Source: Toxoplasma gondii ME49
Lineage: Eukaryota; Apicomplexa; Conoidasida; Eucoccidiorida; Sarcocystidae
DNA: 64,000 bases
NCBI RefSeq assembly: GCF_000006565.2
Contig: NC_031469.1
Location: forward strand, 1,942,583 to 2,006,582
Direction: 5' to 3'
Below, in pieces: positions 26,401 through 37,300 of this stretch. Numbering within the stretch: the first letter of the stretch is position 1; the number at the start of each line of letters is the position of its first letter. The notes under the pieces were generated by a model, which was given only the letters and a program-made list of their open reading frames with translations, was not told the DNA's origin and searched no databases. Both the position numbers and the translations under genes were made by a program.

Positions 26401-29400
26401 CAAACGAGCTGTCCCTGATCTCAAGCCGACGACGGAGACACTCGGCAAGCTTCCTGACAGAGACTGCCGGAGGCTTGCAGCAGCCGCAGGCAGCGGCAGA
26501 GCAGAGGCATTCGTGCATGCGGCGCCAGAAAGCTCAGAGAACAAGTCCATGGCGCTCGGATCCAGCAAACCGACGACGGAGCTCGACTCCACCACCCGCC
26601 AGCTGTACGTACACACCGACGCAGTGGCTGGCGGAAGAGCAGCGAAAGGGCCTGAAAAGGAGGAAAAAGGAAAGTGAAGACAGAAATGAAGACGTAAACA
26701 GGAATAGGACGAACAAGCAAACATCGGAGGCACTGAGTCGACAGAAAAAGAGACTGTCTCTCAGGAGAAGGGTGGAAAGCAAGACTCGCAGCCTGTGCCA
26801 TCGACAGTGCTCGGATCTCTACACAGCGGCGATCAGGTGGGGACCCTTTGCAAAGCAAGGCGAACGTCCAAACGATGGAACCCACGAACGTTTTTCAGAA
26901 TCAAGTCGAGGAATGCTTCTCAAAGCCTTCTTGCGCATCTGTCTCGCTGCACCCTTGAAGCAACACCGAAAGAGTCTTTTAGGGCACACCACGACGCAAA
27001 GGCGCATGTGCGCCAAGTACAAAGCAGCCACACAAAGCCGCTTCATTTCTGCCCCGACTTTGTGTCGTCCGAAAATGTATTCAAGGTTCTCGCTCTGTGG
27101 ACCTTTTGTCATCCTTGGGTGAGCAGCATTTCCTGTTTTCCTCGACGTCGCAGCCTCCGCTTCCAGCCGACATTTGGAACACAAAAATCCAGTTCGATGT
27201 GCCTTGGGGTTACCACGAGGAGACGTCGTCTCCGTCGCACGCCGTTCTGCGTTTCCCTTCAGCTGGAGACTCACCGAAGAGCTGAAGCTTTCGTTGACCT
27301 TCCGAGGTCGCTCTGTCCACGCCAGGACCCGCGAGACGGCCTGTGGGCGCCGTCAGGTGACCCAAGTTGAATTCTCTGCCCTCGGAGTCGTAGAGAAGCG
27401 CATGCAGTTTCTGGACGCTCTCCAGGCCGAGCTGCAGAGTCTCTTCTTGCAAAAAAGAGTCTCCTTTGCGTGCTGCTTCCCCCTCGCCGCCCCTCTCAAC
27501 GGGGGTTCGTTCCAGCGCTCCCATGCGCGCGGCGTCGAGTCGGTGGAGACTACGACCTGGCTCGCCGACAAATCCGTTTCCCCCCGACACAGACCGTCGC
27601 ACAACCACACGCGTCGGCAGAGCCACAAACACTTGCACCGTTGCTGCAGCGCGCCGCAAGAGGCGCGTTCGCGGTGCGGAGACAGCTGTCTCCTCGGCGG
27701 TCGGGTCGCCTGCATGCACGGTCACGACAGCTGCGCCCTCTTCTCCAGTGACGAGTTCCACGACGCGAAACTCTGTTTCGTCCAGTGTGTCTCCTCTCTC
27801 TCTTCTCTCTCTCGACTCCTCACTTGCCGCGTCGGAAGTGAGGACGAAGCCGCCGTCTTCGACGACCTGAGCGGCCACTACAGCTGAGTCCGAGGAGACA
27901 CAGCCGCGGACTGCGCTGAGGCGCGAAGATCCCCCCCTCTCGGAACTGCGGCTGTCTCTGCGTCTGCAGGGGCCTCCGCGAACGGTCAGTTGAAGAGAGT
28001 GACCGCCGGGAAGCAGAACGAGAGAGGCGGGAGAGACCTGGAGCGGTGGATACAGCGCGAGCGTCATCTCGGCGCTGACAGGCGTAGATACACCCGACGC
28101 ATGCGTAGAGAGCGCAGGTTCCCAGTTCACGGCCCGGACCGAGAGGACGAGCTCCGCGTCAGGTTCGAAGCCGTCGACGAAGAAAAAGAAGTCTGGGCAG
28201 TTTTGCTTGAACCTTTCTCCACATCTCGTTTCCGACACCAGAGCCTCGACTTCCGCTTGCCCAGGTTTCCGTTCGTGCGAGTGACTTCCACGACGAGAAG
28301 GAAAGAAGTCGAAGCTCCTCGTTTTGTGTCGGAAGGAGACAGTTGCAGACATATCTGTTTCCTCCTTTGAGAGCTGCGCCTCGACCTGCTGGGCTTCTGC
28401 AAGCCGCCCGTCTCGCACGCGGTGTACGTACAGCCAGCCGGGAGTGGTTGCATCTGGCGTCTCTTCGCGGCCTTGGGAGGCGGTCTGAAGTGTCTCTGAG
28501 CGCGGCGTTTTTCGCTTTTTCGAAATCGTCAGAGTCAAGTCCATCGCCGGGTAAAAGGCAGGCGCGAGGCGCTTCCCGTCTGCGGCGAACGCCCTCACTT
28601 TCACACCATACGCCTTGCCTTTTTCGACTTCCCCCCAGGCACCCTGAATCCAGCCTCCCTGCTCGCCTCCCTGCTCGCCTCCCTGCTCGCCTCCCTCTGC
28701 CTGCTCACTTCCCAGCAGCGTCGCTGGAGGCGACACTGCCAGAGACACACGCGCGACGCGGAAAAACTGCAGCTCGAGCGCCGGTCGCGTCTCTTTCTTC
28801 TGCCCGGCCAAGAGACGCTCTGAACGCGGATGGTCGCCGAGGACGCTGACGTCATCGACTGCGAGGAGGCCTGAGGCGACAAAGCCGCCGCTGCTTTCTC
28901 GGCCGACTTCTTCCGAGGGAAGAACGAAAACCTCCTGACTCGTCACAGGACATGAAGGGGAACAGACCTCCTGGGTTGGCCACGAGAACGGGGGCTCGAG
29001 ACGGAGAAGTGGAGACGCCAAGTCTCCTTCTCTCTCTGTTTGCGTCGCGCCGAGAACAAGAGTCGCGACATCCAGGCCCTCTCGAGGGAGAGCCGGCAGC
29101 GGCCTCTCCTTCTTGGATGCGCTGCGGTCTCTGGAGTCGAACAGGTGGCGAAAGAGCGAAGAAAAACGCTGCACCGTCGCCTCCGGAGATAACGCAGAAC
29201 AGACGCCTGAGTTTGCGTCTGCCAGCAGCCGCGGCCCAGGCGTTTCCGTGTACACCCGAAACGGCGCGGTCGAGGAGACAGCGGAGACAGAAGAGGCAGG
29301 CAAGACCTTGAGACGGGTCTGAGGCGAGGTGAACTGCAGGAGGAGACGATAGACCATTTTCGGATGGTAGAAGAGCCGCAGAGGTGCGAATGAAGCTTCT

Positions 29401-30409
29401 TTTACGGGCGGAAAGAATCCCGGGAGAAACGCGTTCGACGCGAGAAAACGCGGAGGCGGCAACACAACCAGAGAGAGAGTGGACGAGAGAAGATCGTCCC
29501 TCCACGCTGAGGTTGTGCTGCCGTTTTCGTGAAGAGCTTCTCGAGCTTCCTTCAAACTCCGCAGCAGCAACGCCTGGTCTTCTTGCCGCAGCGCGGTGTC
29601 CCCAGCCATGCTCTCGGCGGTCGGCCACTGCAGGTGAACAGACAGTCTGTGGACCCCACAGCAAGACGTCGAGTCCACCTGCACGGCGGCCGCTTCGGCG
29701 GAGCCGATGAACGCGTCTCTGGGGCGCTCATCCACGCGCGAGTTCCCCCGACCGACGCGAGTCTCCAAGTCGAAAAAGGAGACCAGAGACACCCCCTTCG
29801 GCCCTGTCTCCGCGGTCGCGCCCTCGTCGCCAGCTAGGCTCCACGCGCTCGACGCCGCGAAGGACGTTGCGTTCACCACAGGCTGCAACAGGGCGTCGTA
29901 CGCGACCGCCACGAAGCGGTGGGTCGCGCCGCAGCGCAGAAAGAGACTCGGCGCGGAGGCGAAAGGAGACACTGGAGACACCTGTGGGGAGGCGGCCGCC
30001 GGGGCAACAGGGAAGGCTGCGAACGTAACGGGTTCAGGAGCCGCGACGGTCGCGCTCGGAGTTGAGAAGGCAGGCAGTGGAAAGATTTCGAGGTGGCGAG
30101 GAACGGAACAGACGATCGACAGTCTGACTGACGTCGAGACGGAGTGTCTGCAGAGGAGCCAGGCAAACCGTGGAGAGAGAGAGAAGAGAATACCGAGAGA
30201 AAAGACTCGAAACCCACAAGGCATGGCGCAGGGAATCCCCTGGCAACGCGGACCCGCTCTTCTTCCCTACGAACGTCTGGCGGATGTATCTACAGCCATC
30301 CAGAAACACTGAAGCGGAGGGGACGACATACATCGTCAGAGTCAGGAGCCAACATCCATCGCTACACAACTACGCATACGCAATCACATCTACATCTATA
30401 TGCGTCTAT

Positions 30410-30447
<38 letters not shown>

Positions 30448-33400
30448 ATAGACGCAGTGCTTCATGATTCGGTAGTCGCTGTTCTATGCACAAATAAACA
30501 CAAACCACGTACCATACACACACGTACATATATATATATATATATTTGTTAATATATCGGTATGCATTTATATTTATGTATCTATATGTATCTATGTTTA
30601 AGACTAGGTCTTTGCTTCGATCATTTGTTTCGCATGGTTTGCTTACACATGCACGCCTTGCTTGGGTCGATTAGAGACTTCCAAGAGGATTTTCGCAGGC
30701 GTATCTCCAGGCCGGAGGCAGACAACGCGGACACTGCGGTCTCCGTTAAGAATCGCGACCTCGGCAGCAGTGCCTTGTTGGTCGGCGCGTTCGACTTCTC
30801 CCCTACGGACCTGCGTGTACACCGCAGGTCTCTCGGGCGGTCCGCCCTTGGTGAAGAAGGTGAGGGATGCGCCGACGGCGAGAGAAAGGACATTGTCATC
30901 TCGCGCGTTCCCGCTCAAAGAGGCGCCGGCCGCGAGCGCAGCCACGGGGGCGCTGTAGAGCAGGGCCGACGCGCATGTAGGACAGGCGTCTCCCGCCGGG
31001 CGCTGGTGCTCAACGCCGGCGGCGCCTCTGTCGCGCTCGACGCCGCCGTTCTCTTGAAGGCCTTGTTCTGCGCTTCTCGCTGAACGTGGAGCCTGGAGAG
31101 CTGCCGCGTCCGGAGACGCTTGCGGAGACACGGGGAGAGGATGGAGAAGCCGATCCAGACGCACCCACAGTTCCAGAGGAGGAAATACGTCGACTGTCGC
31201 TCCTGCCCTCAGAGCGGCGGAGGGAGAAAAGAAGACTCTCGCAGATCCCGAGGCCTTTCCGGTCAGCCGAAACACCCCACAGGTGTAAGGAACAGATGCT
31301 CGCTGCGGGGGACAGACGCGCAGGAAGAAGGCGACAGGCAGTGAGTTCATCACGAGACGACAGGAAGGCACTGTGCTGGGCAAAGACGCAGCGGAAAAAG
31401 AAAGAGCAGGGATTCCAATGTGAGAGAAAGACACACACGCACAGACACAGACACAAGCATGCTCTCAAGTGGAGCATGCAGAAAGAATGGAGCAACACAG
31501 ACGCGGTCTCTGTTGCCGAAGAAGTTGTGCTGTCACGTTGTCATTCTCATAGACTTGTGTGTCTCCATATCTCCCCCTATCTCCATTTCCGGTCTCTCTT
31601 GAACTCTGTGTACCTACACCTACACGAAAACAAGTACGATCTTTGTGTTATCGTAGATCGATGCAGACATCTGGTTTCAGTACCAGTGGTCAAAAGGAGA
31701 GTGCGAAAACGTCGCTGCCTAAGACACACCATGGGGTGTCGATGGACAAACAGAGAGCGACCTGTCTCGTCATCGATCGCGTCGCTGACTGCAGGAAAAC
31801 TGCCTTTTCTCACTCTGTCTTCCTACGTTGTTTTCCGCCCAGAAATCGACTGTTTGTTTCTCTCCCCTCGGTTTCTCGACACACTGCTCATAACAAAAAC
31901 GCGGTTCGGCCGCGTGAGTGGCTCCGTACCAGCTCCTGAATCATCAAGATATCTGGCTTGTCTGTCCAGAGGCGCCGCTTCTCTTCGCGTTGCTCTGCCG
32001 GGGGAATCAGATTCGTGCAGTTCGCGAACTGGAGGGGGAAGCGATGGAGCGGGTGTCTCGACACCTCATTCGCGTCTCCGTCAAGTTCCTTCCCCCACTC
32101 GGAAGCTGCGAGTTGTACGGCCCGAGCTGCGTCTTCCAAACTCGTTTCTGAAGAAGAGAGAGAAGGCTGCGCGAACCACTGCGATACCTTCGGCGGCAAC
32201 GCGAGAGTCGACGGAATGCGAGCAAAGGCCGTGACGATCGCCTGAGGAAGGAAAAAGCGGAGAGCACCGCGATGCAACAGTTGAAACATGAAAAATGGAG
32301 AAGAGCTTTGAACGAGAGAAGTCGAGAAGAAAACGTACATCACGTTTGCTCCTTTCTCTCTTCTCTTCCCCGGATCTCTACTCTCTCTCGTCTCTCTTTT
32401 TCTCAATCTCGCGTTTTCTTACTCTCCCTTCTCTCTCTCCCTCTTTCTCGCCTCGCTTGTTCGCACTCGCTGTCCGGTCTCCCTTCTTCTCCGTTCCTTC
32501 TCGCGGTCTTTTGTCCGCGGACGTACGATGGCTTGCATTGCATCTTGGCGATTTCGCTCGGAGGCGTCCTGGCCTCCGCGCCGCTCTCTGGCGTCTCTGC
32601 GCATGTCCCCTCGCACATGGTCCTCGTTCGCCCGGCTCTCGCCAATGAGGAAGGAGTCGAGAGAAATCTCCACTCTCTCCGGTTCTGCGATGACGACGAG
32701 GAACTCGAAGGCATTCTGAGGCTGTCGCGCGTCTTCGAGGCGCAGCACCACGACTCCGGTCTCTCCCGGACGACGTTTCCTTGTCTCTCCATCAGACACT
32801 GCTGGGTTCTGCAGACGAAAACGCTGTCGAGAGTCCCTCGAAGAAGGACGTGCCGCGCGAAGACCTTTCTCGCCCCATACAAAAGGTGCAAGCAGCTGCG
32901 ACGATTCAAACGGTGGGGACTCAGGCGACGCCGGCAGCGAGTCCACGGAAATCAACGAAGCATCTGACGACGTCAACGTGTACGCGCCTGAAGAAGGAGA
33001 GAGCAGAAAAATCAACGGATGAAGGAAACGAAAAGGAAACGCAGAGGCGACGCAAAGACGGCCAGGAGACAGAGAGCCCTTTCCCGTTCTGGAGCAAACG
33101 GAGAAAGTTCGTTTTTCGTCCAAAGATTAAAAGAGGAGGGACCTTTTCCTTCCCAGAGAAGGAATGAAAACGAAGACAGTGCTTTCTTGTAAGAGAGCAA
33201 GAGAGAAGAAAGAAAACGCTCTGTCGAAAGCGACATCTCGCTTTCACACATTAGAACTCAAAGGCACGATCCCCTTGAAACGAAAGCCGAGACTGACACG
33301 ACGAGGTGCTCTGTCGAGGCGCGGAAACCACGCGCGGCAAAATGTTTTCGATTTCCTCGTTTCTCTGCTCGATTCTGGCACTGAAGAATCGCCGCTCTTC

Positions 33401-36400
33401 TCCACTGTCTCATCGGACAACGCATGTTTTCACTTCGGTCGTCGCCGCTCTATATTGTGAGTATCTGTGCTTGTGCGGGTGTCTCGTTTTTGCCCTGGGA
33501 GTGCAAGGGTGTGAGTTTCTCCTCCAGCCTCCGTGTTCCTACAATGGAACTTCAGGCGTGATCTCGATCTCCGAGATCTTTTCAATCTTCTCGCCCTGTC
33601 GAGCGTCAATCGCGCGCGAACGCGTGGAGTCGTCTGGTCTCGCTTGCTCTCGAAAAGGCGCAGAAAACGGAGACACTCAGACGCCTCGGTCCCCCGCTCA
33701 GCCGTCCGGATTTCGCGCTTACCTGATCCGCCCCATGGCTCGACGACGAAGGAGTGCAACGGAGGGAGCAGCAGCGGCTGGTCTGAGGAGAGCCGGACGC
33801 CGAGCTCTTCCTCTCCTCTCTCTCCTCGCGGTCGAGGAAAGAAGAGGAGGAAGACCGGATCCACCACACGGAAACGAAGAGACAGAGACAGCGGGACCGG
33901 CGGCTCCCAGAAGGCCTTCGCCCCCGAGGCGCGCGACCCCACATGGAGCAGCGAGGCTGTCAGGCGCCCCTGCGACCGCTGAGAAGCCGAGAACCATGCC
34001 ATATGCTGAAAAAAGGAAAGTCAAAGCAAAGACACGGGAGAAGAGGAGTACCGTGACAAGACGAAGACATGGCGAAACGGAGCAGTGGAGAAAACGCAGA
34101 AAACAGCAACGAAACGCCGGTGACGTGGAAGAACAGAAGCAGGAGGACAGAGAGAGAAGAAAGACAGAAGAAGGAGAGAGAAGAACAGAGAGAACACCAG
34201 GAGAAGAAGAAAAGAGGGGAGGGATAGGCCCCCAGATGCAGCAGGGAGAACAGACGAGAGAGAAGATCGACGCAAAGCAGTTGGGAGACGAAACGCCAGA
34301 GAGAAGGAGCGCGACACGAGCGACGAAGTCACGCGTAGGCTCGACAGCGTCAAGAGAAAAGAAACCACCCGCCAGAATGATGACTCTGCAGCCAAGAGTC
34401 AAAGAAAAACAGAGAACTCCATGGCCAGATGCCATGTCTTTCGCGATCCGCCACCACGCTCCCCAGACTCTCTGTTCTCTTCGTGGAGTCGTCGTCGCTC
34501 TCCACGATACGCAGTTTCTCCTCTCCCTCTTTCTCCCTTTCTCCCTTTCTCCCTTCCTCTCTTTGTGTTCAGACGCCTTTTCTCAAGTGAGCAGAGCGCT
34601 CGAAGAGACAACAACGAGGAAACTCCTTGGATATTCGCGCGACAACGCACAGCAGGCTGGACCTGCGAGTCGTTCTTGTCGACGCGTCCTGCGTCGAACT
34701 GCGACGAGTGGAGGGGCGACTGTTTGAGGACAAACGCCGGCCCCCTGGAGGCTGCAGCAGCTCGTGCCTCTCCGCCTCGTCGCTGGTTCGTCAGTTTGCC
34801 AGTTCGCGATCGCGTCTCCTTGCGACATGGCCGGTGCATGACGGCGTCGAGCGACCGCCGGCCTCGTATTTTGCGGTCAACGCTGCTCACCTGTTGCCCA
34901 GATCCTTTCCTCTGCAGGCCGCAGCTCTGCGATTCCGGACGTGACTCGGAGGCGTCATCTGCGGACTCTTCTTCTTCACCTTCGTCTTCACATGTCCAGT
35001 GAAACACCGCGTTTTTCGGAGTGGCGACCGCCAAGAACTGCGAGTCTTCTTCCACCGGACTGCGGCTCAACGCCTCTCGCGCCTCCTTCTCAACTGGCTC
35101 TGTCGCGAGGGTCTCTGTCGCGAGTGTCTCTGTCTCTCGCGGTGCGGTCTCTGGCTGCCTCGGGATCGAGACGAGCCGCGGCAAACCTCGGGCGAGCATC
35201 TCGACTTTGAAAAGGTACTCTCTTCCCCGAACAAGGACCAGGACGTCGTCTTCCTCTTCGTCTTCGTCAACTGCGGCATCCCCCCCCAGTCTCGCCCTGC
35301 CTGTCTTCACGAGGCGCATGCGAAGTTCCTCCTGAGGTGCGAACGCGTCGACTTTCGAGTTCCTCTCCCCTGCCCCGCCGAAGGTCCAGTCGCGCTCCAC
35401 CAGTCTCCGCAGCAATACGTCGTGCGACTCCTGCGCATCGCCGAGACTCCGAACTTGCTTCTCGACGGCCGCCGCGAGGCTGCTCCACGTCGGCTGGCGC
35501 TCGAGATCGCCGACGTCGTCCACGAAGACTCGCAGCGCCGAGGGAACGAGCACCTGGACTTCTGCATGCTGCTCCTCGCCGGTGCGGGTGTCCACGGCTC
35601 GCAGCAGACTCGCTCCCTCGAGTCCGAAGCGCCGAGCGTTCTCGCCCTCGCCTGGAAACTCTGGCGACACCACGCGGAGGAGTCCCGCGCGGTCGACGGC
35701 GACGATCGCTGACGCTCCTGCATCGGCGACGGCGCGCGCCAGCGGGAGGCGGTCCTCGGCGTCGAAGAGCGACAAGTCGTCGGCGGAGAATTGAATGTGC
35801 GGCGCAGGCAGCGAGAGGAAGGCGGGGCTCCGCGGGCGCGACACAGCGAGGCTGGAGACGCCGCCTCCAGAGACCGTTTCGCTGCTCTCCTGGAGGCGGA
35901 GAAGCCGATACTGGAAGACTGCGGCTGGCGGCAAGACCTGGAAAGCAGGGAGAAGAAGCACAGGCTCGTGGACGACGAAGGAAACGCGCGCCTCGCCCAC
36001 ATGGCGGTGTTCGTCGCCCGCAAGACGCACGGAGATGGTCGCCTTCCCCGTCTTCAAACCTCTGACCAAAAGCATGTCGCTGCGCCAGAACGGACCCGCC
36101 GCGCTGTCCGGTGTATGTACACCTGAGGCGCTCTGGCTGGAGCGCTCGACCCACTGGCGGGTGGCGGAGGCCGCCTCGGCGTCGCTGGTGATGTCTTCAG
36201 CCTGGAGGACGCCGCGTTCGCCTTCGAACTTCCAGATGAAGACCAGACCCTGCAAGCTCGTGAAAATGTTTCCTTCTTCGTCGAACGCGAGGACGCCGAC
36301 GTCTCCAAGTTGACCGACTGCGAGGCGTCGGTCTCTCGTCCGAAAGGCGATTCGCGCGATGGGCGCGACGACCGCCTGCACCCGAAGCGCACTGGGAGAT

Positions 36401-37140
36401 ACCTGTCTCCCCGGAGAAGACGCCGGCCGCCCCGGCGAGGCAAAGATCCAGGAGCGACCGCGCTTATGCGGCGTGTGATGCGAGGCCTCGACGAGGACTC
36501 TGGGGAGACAGACACCCGCGCCGCTGGCCGAGAGCGAAGTGGAGGGGAGGAGACAGGCGGACGCCGGCTGCGAAGGCGCGCAGTCGGGATGGAGAACCCG
36601 GATCAGGTCGGGATGCTGCACCGACCAGAAGAAGCAAGGCGCGGCCGCGAGAGACGAGCCGTTCTCGACGATCAGCAGCGTTCGCACGGAGACCGACGCG
36701 GACGCGAGACGACCAGCCGCCTGAGCTGGCGAGGGCAGGAGCACTTGCGCAGGACCTATCTTCAGCTGAGGCTGCTCACTCGGCGCCGCACCCGCAGCGA
36801 CGCCGGGAAGCCTGCCCGGCGCCGGCTTCTCAGGGTGGACGGCGAGAAGGAGAAGAGCAAGGAGCAGAAACAGGAGGAGGCGGGAGAGAGAGAACTTGAA
36901 GAGCAAGGCGGAACGGACGGCGGAGGCGCCGCTGGAAGGACCGCAAAACAGAGACTGAGGGCGCAGAGAAGAGGGATGCAGAGAGGTCGACGGAAACCCA
37001 GGAGAAAGAGCACAAGTCACCGCAGAAGAGAAGGCAGACGAAGAGACAGCGTCGAAGCCGGGCATGGCCAGAGGCGCCTCGTGGCGTCCGACACCGTCGA
37101 GCTGGACGGTACGGCGGCGCGAGGCCGCAAATGCGCGCAT
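20419..37140 (-). CDS. GP210: Nuclear pore membrane glycoprotein gp210 (NUP210) homologue, about 3,900 residues
   Basis: Nine exons, minus strand: 37140-34891, 33978-33723, 32987-32527, 32241-about 31895, 31375-30647, 30147-27275, 26651-26323, 25449-24713, 24121-20419. Phases close across all junctions (3,894 residues). Family evidence in order: a signal-anchor-like stretch (about residues 88-101); AVGQLGDVGVLAFDEEGN and GLVFIWKFEGERG; GGSGAYTLTSSDASLISVD formed exactly across the exon 2/3 junction; LAVGASLTFFTKGGPP; SVRLSIVCSVPRHLEIFPL; VLLPGGHSLQLTVRGGP; VASVELRLRERTMGLG; then one C-terminal membrane segment (WLLLLLLLLGGGLFLL, about 3775-3791) and a tail of about 100 residues. This matches the repeated Ig-like lumenal folds and single C-terminal anchor of gp210, which sits in the pore membrane. 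It is about twice animal length because of Ser/Glu-rich insertions. ATG at 37245 is an alternative start. The exon 4 donor is poor. Confidence 0.9.
20471..20483. repeat. Dispersed inverted repeat copy in gp210 exon 9
   Basis: Reads ggtgtacgtacac on the plus strand, in the gp210 C-terminal tail. On the coding (minus) strand it is read as RVRTP. Confidence 0.8.
22226..22237. repeat. Dispersed inverted repeat copy in gp210 exon 9
   Basis: Reads tgtacgtacacc on the plus strand; the coding strand reads it as VYVQ, a different frame from the copy at 20471. Confidence 0.8.
22808..22820. repeat. Dispersed inverted repeat copy in gp210 exon 9
   Basis: Reads ggtgtatgtacac on the plus strand; the coding strand reads it as VHTP. 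Confidence 0.8.
23004..23016. repeat. Dispersed inverted repeat copy in gp210 exon 9
   Basis: Reads gggtgtacgtaca on the plus strand; the coding strand reads it as CTYT, the third frame. A degenerate relative, ggacgtacacc, lies at 23823-23833 (read VYVHR). Confidence 0.8.
25623..25637. repeat. Dispersed inverted repeat copy in gp210 intron 7
   Basis: Reads gggtgtctgtacacc, in the intron between exons 7 and 8 of gp210. Confidence 0.8.
26604..26614. repeat. Dispersed inverted repeat copy in gp210 exon 7
   Basis: Reads tgtacgtacac on the plus strand, inside exon 7; the coding strand reads it as VCTYS. Confidence 0.75.
28421..28432. repeat. Dispersed inverted repeat copy in gp210 exon 6
   Basis: Reads ggtgtacgtaca on the plus strand; the coding strand reads it as LYVHR. 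Shorter relatives in the same gene lie at 29248-29257 and 30815-30823. Confidence 0.75.
28654..28689 (-). repeat. 12-bp coding tandem repeat in gp210 exon 6
   Basis: Three perfect copies of cctccctgctcg plus a diverged fourth. On the coding strand they give Gly-Gly-Glu-Gln repeats in a low-complexity linker, keeping the frame. Confidence 0.9.
30401..30456. repeat. Perfect 56-bp palindrome, (TA)16 core with 12-bp arms
   Basis: Arms tgcgtctatcca and tggatagacgca flank exactly 16 TA units; the whole 56 bp is self-complementary. It lies in intron 5 of gp210 (30148-30646). Symmetry extends beyond the simple TA tract into unique sequence, so it is more than a microsatellite. A second small TA tract lies at about 30529-30546. 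Confidence 0.95.
36110..36123. repeat. Dispersed inverted repeat copy in gp210 exon 1
   Basis: Reads ggtgtatgtacacc, a full 14-bp copy, inside exon 1; the coding strand reads it as GVHTP. Confidence 0.8.
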
Positions 37141-37287
37141 GTTTAGAGACAAGAAATGAAGGAAAAGCGGAAAGAACGAAGAGTGACGGCAGTAAGAAAC
37201 GATGGTAGTGGAAAAAAGGGGAAAATTCGGGAAGAAATGAGACAAAAGAAAGACAAACTGAGGAGAGAAGGGGCGACGGAAGTGGGG

Positions 37288-37300
37288 AGTGTCTGTACAC
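37288..37300. repeat. Dispersed inverted repeat copy upstream of gp210
   Basis: Reads agtgtctgtacac about 150 bp upstream of the gp210 ATG, probably in its 5' UTR or promoter. Confidence 0.7.

Noticed and set aside
27510..29664. Several 90-270-codon frames on both strands
   Set aside because: Shadows of gp210 exon 6.
33306..34727. 473-codon plus-strand frame
   Set aside because: Antisense to gp210 exon 2 and intron 1; translation is K/R/E/T low complexity from purine-rich DNA.
34399..34890. Direct read-through of gp210 exon 1
   Set aside because: Joining CAACAG|GTGAGC at 34891 to 33978 and then 33723 to 32987 reconstructs the conserved GGSG...SLISVD motif; read-through gives low-complexity K/R sequence instead.
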